Assembly: GCA_003151495.1 (NCBI GenBank)
Contig: PLXR01000114.1
Span: forward strand, 49,121-113,120
DNA: 64,000 nucleotides
Origin: Opitutaceae bacterium
GTDB taxonomy: Bacteria; Verrucomicrobiota; Verrucomicrobiia; Opitutales; Opitutaceae
Direction: 5' to 3'
This document shows positions 1-9,207 of the stretch, piece by piece; position 1 is the stretch's first letter, and every line of letters begins with the position of its first letter. Below the pieces are notes generated by a model that was not told the origin of the DNA, made no database searches, and saw nothing but the letters and a program-made list of their open reading frames with translations. The translations under genes were made by a program, and so were the position numbers.

Positions 1-104
1 ACGAGGCGAAGCTCGAGCAGGCGCTCGAGTACTTCAAGAACGCCTACCGCCTCGCGCCGAAGCGCCCGACGCCGCCCCCGGCCATCGTCGAGCGCGTCGC
101 CTGA
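1..104 (+). CDS. C-terminal end of a CDS truncated by the window (TPR-like: ...EAKLEQALEYFKNAYRLAPKRP...)
   Basis: Open frame from the window edge to TGA at 102-104; A/L/Y pattern resembles a terminal TPR helix pair; next gene starts at 107. Confidence 0.5.
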   Translation, partial: EAKLEQALEYFKNAYRLAPKRPTPPPAIVERVA

Positions 105-106
105 GC

Positions 107-1300
107 GTGGTCGACCGCTCGTCCTGGCCGCGGCCTTGGGCCCAGCTCAAGTACGTCACCTTCCAGCCCGCCATATTCCCGCGCCTGCTCGGCGAGGTCT
201 CCGACGGCGCGCGCCCGGGCGACTGGGTCTCGGTCTATGACAAGAACGGCGAGCCTGTCGGCGCGGGCCTCTACAACCCCCGGGCCAAGATCCCGCTGCG
301 GGTCGTGGCGCACGGCGCCCAGCCGATAGGGGAGGACTACCTCGAAGGCGCGATCCGCCGGGCCGTGGCCCTGCGCAGGGACGTGTTCAAGCTGGACGCT
401 GCGACCGAGGCCTACCGCCTGGTGAACTCCGACGGGGACGGGCTGAGCGGCCTTACGATTGACCGCTACGGCGACGTGCTCCTGTGCGAGGTGGTGAGCC
501 TCGGGATGGCCCAGCGGCTCCCGGCGTGGCTCCCGCTGCTGCACGAGCTGGCGGGCACCAAGTTCGCCCGGGTGCACGTGGACCACGACCTGGGGAGCCT
601 GGAGGGCATCAAGCCCTCCCTCTTCAACGAGACGAACGCGGCGGCGCCGCGCACCGTGAAGATACGGGAGAACGGGGTCCGCTTCGAGGTCGACTTCGCC
701 GAGGGCCACAAGACCGGGTTCTTCTGCGACCAGCGCGACAACCGCCGGCGCCTGGCGCAGTTCTCGGCGGGCGCCCGCGTGCTCGACCTGTGCTGCTACA
801 CGGGCGGGTTCTCGCTCTACGCGAAGGTGCTGGGCGGCGCCGGAGAGGTGACGAGCGTCGACCTGGACGAGGTGTCGATCGCCCAGGCCAGGCGCAACGC
901 GAACCTCAACCAGGTGCGGCTCTCCTTCGTGCACGCCGACGCCTTCGCCTACGCGCGGCAGATGTACCAGAACAAGGAGTCCTGGGACCTGGTCGTCCTG
1001 GACCCGCCGAAGTTCATCTTCACGCGCGACGCGCACGGCAACTGGGAGGGCCGCCAGAAGTACGAGGACCTGAACCAGCTCTCGATCGGGCTCGTCAGGC
1101 AGGGCGGCATCTTCGTCACGTGCTCGTGCTCGGGGCTCCTGAGCCTGGAGGACTTCGAGCAGCACGTGATCAAGGCCGCGCACCGGCTCGGCCGCCGGCT
1201 CCAGTTCCTGGACCGCACGGGACCCGGGCCCGACCACCCGGTGTATTCGAATTGCCTCGAGGGACGCTACCTTAAGGTCCTCTGGGCCAGGGTAGCTTGA
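107..1300 (+). CDS. Class I SAM-dependent rRNA methyltransferase, RlmI-like (PUA + methyltransferase)
   Basis: 397 aa, GTG start; VLDLCCYTGGFSLYA SAM motif, VVLDPPKF and CSCSG motifs of the RlmI/RlmK family. Confidence 0.85.
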   Translation: MVDRSSWPRPWAQLKYVTFQPAIFPRLLGEVSDGARPGDWVSVYDKNGEPVGAGLYNPRAKIPLRVVAHGAQPIGEDYLEGAIRRAVALRRDVFKLDAATEAYRLVNSDGDGLSGLTIDRYGDVLLCEVVSLGMAQRLPAWLPLLHELAGTKFARVHVDHDLGSLEGIKPSLFNETNAAAPRTVKIRENGVRFEVDFAEGHKTGFFCDQRDNRRRLAQFSAGARVLDLCCYTGGFSLYAKVLGGAGEVTSVDLDEVSIAQARRNANLNQVRLSFVHADAFAYARQMYQNKESWDLVVLDPPKFIFTRDAHGNWEGRQKYEDLNQLSIGLVRQGGIFVTCSCSGLLSLEDFEQHVIKAAHRLGRRLQFLDRTGPGPDHPVYSNCLEGRYLKVLWARVA

Positions 1301-1319
1301 GGCCCCGGCCGCCCGGGGG

Positions 1320-1877
1320 CTAGGCGCGCCCCAGGTAGCTGCCGTCGGCCGTGCCGACCCGCACGAGCTCGCCTTCCTTGACGAAGAGAGGGACCTGGAT
1401 CACCAGGCCGGTCTCAAGCTTGGCGGGCTTCTGCACGTTGCTCGTCGTGTCCCCGCGGATCCCGTCGGCGGACTCGATGACCTTCAGGTTGACGGCCGAG
1501 GGGAGCTCGACCGTGAGCGGCTTGTCGTTGACGAAGAGGACGTCCACCTTTCCGCCCGCGGTGAGGTAGTTCTTCACGTCGCCGAGGGTCTCCGCGGAGA
1601 TCTCGATCTGGTCGAAGGTCGTCGGGTCGATGAAGGCGAAGGCATCGCGGTCGGCGTAGCTGAATTCCAGCGTGCGGCGATCGGTGGGAAGCACCTCGAT
1701 CGTGTCGGTCGAGGCAAAGCGCTGGTCCAGGGCCTTGCCGTATCGCAGGTTACGCATCTTCACCTGGACGAACGCCCTGAGGTTCCCGGGGGTGCGGTGC
1801 TGGGTCTCCATGACGAGGTGGGGCTCGCCATTGTGTTTGATTACCTGGCCTTTGCGGATGTCGTTTGCTGCGGGCAT
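1320..1877 (-). CDS. efp: Elongation factor P
   Basis: 185 aa; N-terminal KOW-like domain and C-terminal ...[39 protein letters not shown]... signature; apical loop reads RTPGNLRAF. Confidence 0.93.
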   Translation of the reverse strand: MPAANDIRKGQVIKHNGEPHLVMETQHRTPGNLRAFVQVKMRNLRYGKALDQRFASTDTIEVLPTDRRTLEFSYADRDAFAFIDPTTFDQIEISAETLGDVKNYLTAGGKVDVLFVNDKPLTVELPSAVNLKVIESADGIRGDTTSNVQKPAKLETGLVIQVPLFVKEGELVRVGTADGSYLGRA

Positions 1878-2022
1878 GGCGTCTGTGCGTGTCGGGAGGG
1901 TCTATTTGTTTGCTGGAAGGTTCACTCCTAAGCACCCAGCCTTTCCTGTCAAGGCCGGCCCGGCGGACTCTCCGCTCTTGCGCTGGCCTGCTCGCCCTGC
2001 CGAAACTCACCGCCCTATACCC

Positions 2023-3357
2023 ATGAAACAACGCACCTTGACGCGTCCCGTGACAATAAAGGGTAACGCGCTGCACACCGGCGAGGCCGTCACCCTCACC
2101 CTGAGGCCGGCGCCCGTGAACCACGGGGTTGTCTTCAGGCGGGTGGACCTGAGCGGGTCCCCGGAGATCCAGCCCCGGGTGGACCACATCACGGACCTCG
2201 TCCGCGCGACGACGATCCAGTCCGGCCACGTCAAGATCCACACCGTCGAGCACGTGCTCAGCGCGCTCGCCGGGTGCTCGATCGACAACGTCCTGGTCGA
2301 GATGAACGCGTCCGAGGCGCCGATCATGGACGGGTCGGCGCGGCCCTTCGTGAACCTGATCGTCGAGGGGGAGCCGGTCGAGCAGGACAGGGACCGGGAG
2401 TACTACACGCTCGACGCCCCCGTCTCCGTGTCTCGGGGCAACTCATCGATCATCGCGATCCCCCACGACGGCCTGAAGATCTCGTGCACCTCGGCGGACG
2501 ACCGCGGGATCCACACCCAGCATCTCTCGCTCTCGGTGGACCCCGAGACCTACGTCGCCCAGATCGCCCCGGCGCGAACCTTCACGATCTACGAGGACAT
2601 CGAGGAGCTCCTGAAGCTCGGCAAGATCCGCGGCGGCTCCCTCGACTGCGCCGTCGTCATCAAGGGCGACAAGGTGATGTCCAAGGAGCCGCTCAGGTTC
2701 AAGGACGAGTTCGTCCGCCACAAGATCCTGGACATCGTCGGGGACATCTCGCTGCTCGGCATGCCGCTGAAGGCCCACATCGTGGCGACGCGACCCGGCC
2801 ACGCGATAAACGCCGAGCTCACCAAGGCCCTCTTCGACCGCCTCCAGGAGGGGAAGAAGGGGGGCGCCAGGAGGAAGGGGGCGCTGCGACCCACGCCCGC
2901 CGTCGACGTGAAGAGCCTCGATATCAGGAGCATCCTGGACATCCTGCCGCACCGCTACCCGTTCGTGATGATCGACCGCGTGGTGGAGATCAAGGGCTCC
3001 GACGAGCTGGTCGCCATCAAGAACGTCACCTTCAACGAGCCGTACTTCAACGGGCATTTCCCGGGCAACCCGGTCATGCCGGGCGTCCTCCAGCTCGAGG
3101 CGATGGCCCAGGCCGCCGGGGTGCTGATCGTGCGCTGGAACAACTGGGTTCCCAAGCCCGCGTTCTTCATGAGCGCCGACAAGGTCAAGTTCCGCAAGCC
3201 GGTGAGGCCGGGCGACCAGCTTCAGATCCACGCGAAGCTCACCAAGGTGCGAAGCGGCAAGATCGCCGTGGCCGAGGTGAGCTGCTCGGTCGACGGACAG
3301 GTCGTGTCCAGCGCCGACCTGATGATCACGATCCTCGACGAGTCCGAGGCCGAGTGA
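2023..3357 (+). CDS. Bifunctional UDP-3-O-acyl-N-acetylglucosamine deacetylase / 3-hydroxyacyl-ACP dehydratase (LpxC-FabZ fusion)
   Basis: LpxC motifs ([25 protein letters not shown]) followed in frame by FabZ ([35 protein letters not shown]). Confidence 0.92.
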   Translation: MKQRTLTRPVTIKGNALHTGEAVTLTLRPAPVNHGVVFRRVDLSGSPEIQPRVDHITDLVRATTIQSGHVKIHTVEHVLSALAGCSIDNVLVEMNASEAPIMDGSARPFVNLIVEGEPVEQDRDREYYTLDAPVSVSRGNSSIIAIPHDGLKISCTSADDRGIHTQHLSLSVDPETYVAQIAPARTFTIYEDIEELLKLGKIRGGSLDCAVVIKGDKVMSKEPLRFKDEFVRHKILDIVGDISLLGMPLKAHIVATRPGHAINAELTKALFDRLQEGKKGGARRKGALRPTPAVDVKSLDIRSILDILPHRYPFVMIDRVVEIKGSDELVAIKNVTFNEPYFNGHFPGNPVMPGVLQLEAMAQAAGVLIVRWNNWVPKPAFFMSADKVKFRKPVRPGDQLQIHAKLTKVRSGKIAVAEVSCSVDGQVVSSADLMITILDESEAE

Positions 3358-3361
3358 CCCG

Positions 3362-3826
3362 CTACCTCTTCTTGTAGACCTCGGCCGGGTCGAAGGCCCT
3401 CTCGGCGGCGAACTCGAGCGTGAGCGACTCCCGGCGCCCGGGGTCGGCCCCGGCCGAGAGCCTCCGGTAGAAACAGGAGGGATAGCCGTTGTGGCAGGCG
3501 CCCTTGCCGGCGTTCTCGACCCTGAGGAGGAGCACATCCTGGTCGCAGTCGACGTAGAGGTCGACCACCTTGAGCACGTTGCCCGACTCCTCCCCCTTCA
3601 CCCAGAGCTTCGCCCGCGATCGGCTCCAGTAGGTCGCCTTCCGGGTGCGGATCGTATGGGCCAGCGACTCGGCGTTCATGAACGCGAACATGAGCACCGC
3701 GCCCGTGGCGTGGTCGACCGTGATGCAGGGGATCATCCCGTCCGGGCCGAACTTCGGCTGGAGCAGCTTTCCGAGCTCGATCTCGGGGGTTGTCGTGCGT
3801 GCGGGGAAGGTGACGGGATCTGGCAT
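3362..3826 (-). CDS. hisI: Phosphoribosyl-AMP cyclohydrolase
   Basis: 154 aa; MFAFMNAESL, TRKATYWSRSRAKLWVKGEESGN, DCDQDVLLLRV...ACHNGYPSCFYR. Confidence 0.92.
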   Translation of the reverse strand: MPDPVTFPARTTTPEIELGKLLQPKFGPDGMIPCITVDHATGAVLMFAFMNAESLAHTIRTRKATYWSRSRAKLWVKGEESGNVLKVVDLYVDCDQDVLLLRVENAGKGACHNGYPSCFYRRLSAGADPGRRESLTLEFAAERAFDPAEVYKKR

Positions 3827-3837
3827 GGGAGGGGAGG

Positions 3838-4146
3838 TTAGGCCGGCGGAAGGTCGCCCAGTCTCCTCAGGTAGTCGAACGTGTAAAGCCCGCTTCCGTG
3901 CCCGTCGCTGAAGTCGAAGCGGATGGCGTAGTTGCCGATGCGCTGCCAGCCGACGACCTTGACGCCGGTGTAGTCGGCCCTGGATTCGCCGCCGTACTTG
4001 TTGCCGAAGACGTCGTGCTCACCCTGGGTCGAGGCGCTCGGCGAGGCCCTGCGCAGGAGGTCCTGGCGGATGAAGGACTCCGAGCCGTCGCTCCAGGCAA
4101 TGGCGATCTCCTCGCCGATGGACTGGATGTTGGAGGGGGTCTGCAT
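3838..4146 (-). CDS. DUF971 domain-containing protein
   Basis: 102 aa; ...VVGWQRIGNYAIRFDFSDGHGSGLYTFDYLRRL... typical of DUF971/GBBH-like N-terminal domain. Confidence 0.75.
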   Translation of the reverse strand: MQTPSNIQSIGEEIAIAWSDGSESFIRQDLLRRASPSASTQGEHDVFGNKYGGESRADYTGVKVVGWQRIGNYAIRFDFSDGHGSGLYTFDYLRRLGDLPPA

Positions 4147-4221
4147 GGGTGCGCTCCCCCTTGCCGGGGGCGCGGAACCCTTGCCGCGGAACCCGGCGAT
4201 CGCAAACCCGTTCTCCCTGGA

Positions 4222-5361
4222 CTAGGGCGTGCGCGTGCGAAGGCCCAGGGCCCCGAGGCAGGCGGGGTCCATGGCTCGTTTGCCGGCCGCGTCGGTGTCC
4301 GCCACCTTGAAGCCGCCCGCGTAGTCCCACATGGTCCAGCCGGCGCCCCCCTCCTCGCAGAGCTCCCTTACGTCCCGGATCCAGCGGGCGCGGCTGTCCG
4401 GCGGGGAAACCCGGGTGTAGACGCCGAACTCATTGCACGTGAGGGGCACGTGGTGCTCCTTGCCCCAGGCCAGGGCGATCGAGATCCGGGAGGCGATCCA
4501 TGCCCTGTTCGCGTGGTATTCCCCGAGTTCCGAGCGCGCCGCAGGGTCGGTGAGGGAGGCGAGCTGGGCCGCCTTGGCCGCCTCGTCGACGGGGTAGGCT
4601 ATCCCCGAAAGCGCCTTCTCTCCGGGGCCCGCCCATGAGGCACCCTGGTGGGTCTCCGCCATCGGCTCGTAGAAGTGGAAGTTGTACACGACGTTCCCAT
4701 CGTCCAGCGGCGCCAGCTTCGCCAGCTCGTCGACGCCGCTCCAGCGGTTGGACGTCACGATGATCGTGTGGAGCGGCGCGCCCGCCCGCATCGCGGCGAA
4801 GAGGCCCCTCTGGACCCAGCTCCAGCGCTCCAGGGACATCTTCCCCGCGGGCTCGTTCATGGTCTCGAGGAACACGCGCTCGGGGCTGCGCGCCGCGAGG
4901 TGGCGCGCCATTGCGCCCCAGAGGGCGGCCGCCTTCAGGGCCAGGGTGTCGTCGGTGCGGAGCCGGTCCTTCGTGTCCTCGCGGGCGTGCCAGTCGACGA
5001 TCACGGCCAGCCCGGTCGAGAGGATGTGGTCAAGCGCGGCGTCGAAATCGGGGAGGAACTCCCCGCGAAGGACGTCGGGATTCGCCTCGTCGAGGAACAT
5101 CTCGAACTCGACGGGATAGCGCACGTGGGTGAAGCCTGCGTTGGCGATCAGGGCGAAGTCCTCTGGCCTGTCGTAGGAGGAGAACCACTCGTGGGAGTAG
5201 GCACCCTTGTTCCTCGGGATCTGGGAGAACCAGTGCGAGAGGTTGACACCCCGGGAGAGGGCCGTGATCCGGCCGGAGGGCACCTGCGCGTGCGCGGGGC
5301 CGGCCAGGGTAAGGAGGGCGCACAGCGCCCAGGGGAGCGAGCGGGGGATCGCGGGGTTCAT
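4222..5361 (-). CDS. Secreted glycoside hydrolase family 5 (cellulase-like)
   Basis: 379 aa from ATG at 5361 with signal peptide (MNPAIPRSLPWALCALLTLAGPAHAQ); ETMNEPAG and FNEFGVY-type acid/base motifs. Confidence 0.82.
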   Translation of the reverse strand: MNPAIPRSLPWALCALLTLAGPAHAQVPSGRITALSRGVNLSHWFSQIPRNKGAYSHEWFSSYDRPEDFALIANAGFTHVRYPVEFEMFLDEANPDVLRGEFLPDFDAALDHILSTGLAVIVDWHAREDTKDRLRTDDTLALKAAALWGAMARHLAARSPERVFLETMNEPAGKMSLERWSWVQRGLFAAMRAGAPLHTIIVTSNRWSGVDELAKLAPLDDGNVVYNFHFYEPMAETHQGASWAGPGEKALSGIAYPVDEAAKAAQLASLTDPAARSELGEYHANRAWIASRISIALAWGKEHHVPLTCNEFGVYTRVSPPDSRARWIRDVRELCEEGGAGWTMWDYAGGFKVADTDAAGKRAMDPACLGALGLRTRTP

Positions 5362-5448
5362 GGACGCGGAGCCTACACCCCCCCCTGGAGGAATCCAGAA
5401 CGTTTGCAATTGCCCCAGTGCTACCGGGATGCTAACCCCTTCCTTCTC

Positions 5449-6180
5449 ATGGGACGTCAATGGCTTCACGCGAAACGGGCGATCGTCAATTTGAAGAAGG
5501 GGCAGGTCGTGGGGAAGGTGGTGAAGGAGATAACGGTGGCGGCGAAGCTCGGCGGCCCGGACCCGGCGTCCAACGCGCGGCTCTTCGCGGTCCTCGAGAA
5601 GGCCCGCAAGGCGAGCGTGACCCGTGATGTCATCGAGCGGGCGATCAAGAAGGGTTCGGGCGGCGGCGACGACAAGCACCAGCTTGAGCATGTCGTCTTC
5701 GAGGGGTATGCGCCGCACAAGGTCCCCGTGATCGTGGAGGTCTACACCGACAACCACCAGCGGACCGCCCCCGAGATGAGGTTCATCTTCAGGCGGGGAG
5801 TCCTCGGCAACGCGGGGAGCAACAAGTTCCTTTTCGACCACGTCGGGATCGTCGAGGCCCACCACGCGGACCCCGCGACGGACCTCGAGGCGGCGGCGAT
5901 CGAGGCCGGGGCGAACGACGTCGAGGTGCTGACCCACCATCAGAACGACGACATCCCCGAGGGGCGCGCGGGCGCGCGGTTCACGACCGACAGGACCGCC
6001 GTGCATGCGGCTTCGGTGTGGCTGGCCCAGCACGGGTGGTCGGTCGTGACGAGCGAGCTCGGCTACCTCGCCAAGGTGTTTCCGGAGTTGGACGACACGG
6101 CGCGGGCCGAGGTGGGGGAGTTCCTGCAGGAGCTTGAGGACCACGAGGATGTTCAGAGGGTCTGGGCGGCCGTTAAATGA
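5449..6180 (+). CDS. YebC/PmpR family DNA-binding regulatory protein
   Basis: 243 aa; MGRQWLHAKRA, NARLFAVLEKARKASVTRDVIERAIKKGSG, YTDNHQRTAPEMRFIFRR...GNAGS. Confidence 0.92.
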   Translation: MGRQWLHAKRAIVNLKKGQVVGKVVKEITVAAKLGGPDPASNARLFAVLEKARKASVTRDVIERAIKKGSGGGDDKHQLEHVVFEGYAPHKVPVIVEVYTDNHQRTAPEMRFIFRRGVLGNAGSNKFLFDHVGIVEAHHADPATDLEAAAIEAGANDVEVLTHHQNDDIPEGRAGARFTTDRTAVHAASVWLAQHGWSVVTSELGYLAKVFPELDDTARAEVGEFLQELEDHEDVQRVWAAVK

Positions 6181-6255
6181 GGCCCGTCGCAAATTGCTGG
6201 CTACAGTTGACACGGCGTCCCGTTTTTCTGAAATGAAAGTCGCCCTTTTCCAGCC

Positions 6256-7011
6256 TTGAATATCCTGATCGTCGAAGACGAAGCCACTTCGCGGGAGATG
6301 CTCCTGAACATCCTCAAGTCCGAGGGGGACCACCGTATTCTGACGGCCTCGGACGGCGACGACGCGCTGAAGCTGATGGAGGACCCGCGCCACCCCTTTG
6401 ACGTCGTCTTCCTGGACCTGATGCTGCCCTCCATCTCCGGGCTCGACCTGCTGGAGCGCGTGAGGGCGACCCCGGCCTGCCGGTACGTGAGGGTCATCAT
6501 CTGCACGACCTCGACCGACAGCGCCACGGTCGTCCGGGCCGCCCGCCTGGGCGTCCGCCACTACATGGTGAAGCCGGCGGACAAGATCCGGGTCTTCGAG
6601 CAGATCGGCATAATCAAGGCGGAGATCGCTGGCCTGCAGAAGATCGAGAAGCCCGAGGAGGCCGCCGGGCGGCTCGGGATCGACCTGCCCACCTACAAGT
6701 CGAAGGTGAGCTCGACCCTCGAGAACATGGAGCGCTGGCTCACCCACGCGAAGGCCGGCGCCCAGTCCTCCGACCGCAGGCAGCTCGCGTCGGACTCGGG
6801 CCGCCTCAAGTCCGAGGCGCTCGACCTGGGCCTGCGCGAGGTCGGCCGCCGCTTCTCGACCCTCGAGACCCGGCTCTCAATCGAGCCGAAGGGCGATGTC
6901 CCGGACTCGAGGGCGATCGAGATCGCCTTCATCATGAGCCACCTCCACGGCGAGCTCAACCGGGTGCGCTCGGTCCTCAAGATCATCGTCCCGGACAAGG
7001 TGGGGCCGTAG
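6256..7011 (+). CDS. Response regulator: CheY-like receiver + C-terminal helical (possibly Hpt-like) region
   Basis: 251 aa, TTG start; NILIVEDE, FLDLMLPSISGL, VKPAD; no recognisable DNA-binding output domain. Confidence 0.8.
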   Translation: MNILIVEDEATSREMLLNILKSEGDHRILTASDGDDALKLMEDPRHPFDVVFLDLMLPSISGLDLLERVRATPACRYVRVIICTTSTDSATVVRAARLGVRHYMVKPADKIRVFEQIGIIKAEIAGLQKIEKPEEAAGRLGIDLPTYKSKVSSTLENMERWLTHAKAGAQSSDRRQLASDSGRLKSEALDLGLREVGRRFSTLETRLSIEPKGDVPDSRAIEIAFIMSHLHGELNRVRSVLKIIVPDKVGP

Positions 7012-7028
7012 GCCCCCGCCCCGGGGCC

Positions 7029-9077
7029 CTAGGGGCCCGGCTGCGGCGCGCGCTTCCAGAGGCCGACCCTGCGGCCGTCCTCGTCCTGGTAGGTGAGGAT
7101 GTCGCACCACACATACTCGGGGGCGACCTCCTTGTTCATCCGCTCCCAGAGCTCGGGCGTGTCGCCCGGACGGTACCAGAGCACGTAGTCGATGCCCTGG
7201 GCGACGAGCCACTTGCCCGCGTCGGGCATCCCCCCGGCATAGAAGCGCATGAGGACGTCGTGGCGCCGGCGCACGTCCTCGCTGTTGGCGCGCCACAGCA
7301 GCTCGTGGCCCCACCATCCCAGCCACATCCTCTGGCCCGCGAAGAGGGGGATGCAGGCGGAGTTCGTGAAGCCGCCCTTCTCCTCCGGCCGCTCGACCAC
7401 GACCCCGGGCTTCTCGACCTTGAGGCGCCCGAGCATGAGCCTTGGGAACTCCTCCTTCGTGAGGAAGTAGTGGCCCTCGATCTTGCCCATGGAATCCTTC
7501 GGCCATGCCATCAGGGTCTTCGAGAGGTCGTAGGCGTAGTAGCAGGGGTAGAGGCAGAAGAAGCACGCGGCGACCCTCACCCACCGGCGCTTGGCCTGCT
7601 CGATGACGACCGGGGCGAGCGTCATGAGGGTACCCGCCATCACCCAGGGCCACCACTTCAGCGTCGTGTTGAAGCGGTCGAAGTGCCCCGAGTACTCGTC
7701 GTCGACGTAGAAGAACTCCGTGAAGAGGAGGAGCGTGAGCCACAGGAGCGCGAGCCTGCGGGCCGTGGGGCTGCCCGAGATCCACCCGAGGAGGATGAAG
7801 GCGATCGTGGGCAGGAAGAAGAGCGCGAAGAGGATGGGGGGCGTGTGCTCGATCCACGGCACAAGGCGGACGGCCGTGTCGTAGCCGGAGGCCGAGGACG
7901 TGAAGGCGGAGAGGTAGACCCAGGCGGCGAGCCAGACGGCCGCGGCCCCCGCCGCCACGGCGGGCACCAGGCGCCTCCCGTCCCGCCAGTTGACGGCGAG
8001 CCACAGGACGATGGCGAGCCCCTGCAGGGGGAGGACCCACGTGTTCGCGAGCAGCGTCCACGTGAGGGTGCACCCGACGACCGCCGCGTAGCGGCTCATG
8101 CGGCTGCGCGTCCAGAGCAGCATCCCCATCGCGCACAGGCCGAGGAGGTAGTAGCCCGAGAGGGGGGCGTGGTAGTCGCCGAGGAAGACGACGTAGGAGT
8201 AGATCTCCCCGGGGAGCTCCATGACGAACGTCTTCACCTCGGCCTCGGGCATCGGGTACTTCGCGTTGTAGGCCCTGAGCCAGGTGCCGAGGGGGGCCTT
8301 GTCCATCTGCGCGCTCCCTATGTAGCGCATGGTGGTCCACGGCGTGACGTCGTTGTCGGTGAAGTGGTCGATGATCGTCACCCCCGTGCCCCCGATGACG
8401 AAGCACGCGATCACGATCGCCCGGGTCCAGGCCCTTCGCGCCACAAGGAACACGGCGCCCGCGAAGGCGGTGCCGCCGAGCGCCACGAGCAGGCAGTACC
8501 CGATGTTGTACGCGGAGCCGGGGGGGAGCAGGAGGACCCGGCCCATCAGCGCGGCGGCGTAGTGCTGGAAGCTGTAGTACTGCGTCGAGGGGTACGGGCT
8601 GAACCAGGCGTCGGGCACCGGTATCGTCGCCCCCGAGTAGTAGCTGCAGATGTAGGAGAAGTCGGCGATCTTCTCGGAGCCGCCGTCCACGTCGGGGAAG
8701 GTGAAGCGCCACACCATCGCGTAGAGGAACACGCCGATGCACACCCCGAAGCACCCGAGGAGCCGGCGCGGGGCGAACTCGTCGCGCCACTGCCGGGCGA
8801 CGCTCCTGCCCCGCTCCCCGAGCCACCGGGGCTCCCACCCGACCGCGGCGGCCGCGATCATGGCCAGGGACATGACGGTCGAGAAGAGCTCAAGGCCCGG
8901 GAGCGTCCGCCCGAGGCCGTGGTGGCACTCGACCGCGTAGACGAGCGTCACGGCGAGGATCGGGCCGAGCGCCAGCGCGAACCACCGGTTCCGCCAGTAG
9001 AGGCCCGCGACCAGCATCAGGCCCCACAGGTTCACCGCCAAGAGCGTCAGGGTGAACAACAGTCCAAGGTATTGCAT
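7029..9077 (-). CDS. DUF2298 (YYY)-type polytopic membrane protein
   Basis: 682 aa from ATG at 9077; many TM segments, SYYSGATIPVPDAWFSPYPSTQYYSFQHYAAALMGRV and YWSP/NTWVLPLQ-like motifs of the DUF2298 family. Confidence 0.75.
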   Translation of the reverse strand: MQYLGLLFTLTLLAVNLWGLMLVAGLYWRNRWFALALGPILAVTLVYAVECHHGLGRTLPGLELFSTVMSLAMIAAAAVGWEPRWLGERGRSVARQWRDEFAPRRLLGCFGVCIGVFLYAMVWRFTFPDVDGGSEKIADFSYICSYYSGATIPVPDAWFSPYPSTQYYSFQHYAAALMGRVLLLPPGSAYNIGYCLLVALGGTAFAGAVFLVARRAWTRAIVIACFVIGGTGVTIIDHFTDNDVTPWTTMRYIGSAQMDKAPLGTWLRAYNAKYPMPEAEVKTFVMELPGEIYSYVVFLGDYHAPLSGYYLLGLCAMGMLLWTRSRMSRYAAVVGCTLTWTLLANTWVLPLQGLAIVLWLAVNWRDGRRLVPAVAAGAAAVWLAAWVYLSAFTSSASGYDTAVRLVPWIEHTPPILFALFFLPTIAFILLGWISGSPTARRLALLWLTLLLFTEFFYVDDEYSGHFDRFNTTLKWWPWVMAGTLMTLAPVVIEQAKRRWVRVAACFFCLYPCYYAYDLSKTLMAWPKDSMGKIEGHYFLTKEEFPRLMLGRLKVEKPGVVVERPEEKGGFTNSACIPLFAGQRMWLGWWGHELLWRANSEDVRRRHDVLMRFYAGGMPDAGKWLVAQGIDYVLWYRPGDTPELWERMNKEVAPEYVWCDILTYQDEDGRRVGLWKRAPQPGP

Positions 9078-9128
9078 TCGTCGGGTCGGGGTTGCTTGTG
9101 GGCCCCGGCAAATGAAGCGCTTCGGCCG

Positions 9129-9154
9129 GCCCCGGGCAAGATATTGTCCGGGGC
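9129..9154. other. Near-perfect inverted repeat (11-bp arms, GATA loop) between the ROK kinase 3' end and the DUF2298 gene
   Basis: gccccgggcaa-gata-ttgtccggggc; one mismatched arm position. Confidence 0.6.
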
Positions 9155-9207
9155 GGGCGGGTTTTAGCCAGATTTTGAGCCCTGCCCCCGGGCTCCCCGC
9201 CGCGGCC

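Noticed and set aside
44-1237. Long minus-strand ORF (397 aa) opposite the rRNA methyltransferase
   Set aside because: Shadow ORF from high-GC codon bias; low-complexity R/V/L/E-rich translation, while the plus strand has clear family motifs
7260-9167. 635-aa plus-strand ORF over the DUF2298 gene
   Set aside because: Antisense shadow ORF rich in R/G/E/P without any domain motif
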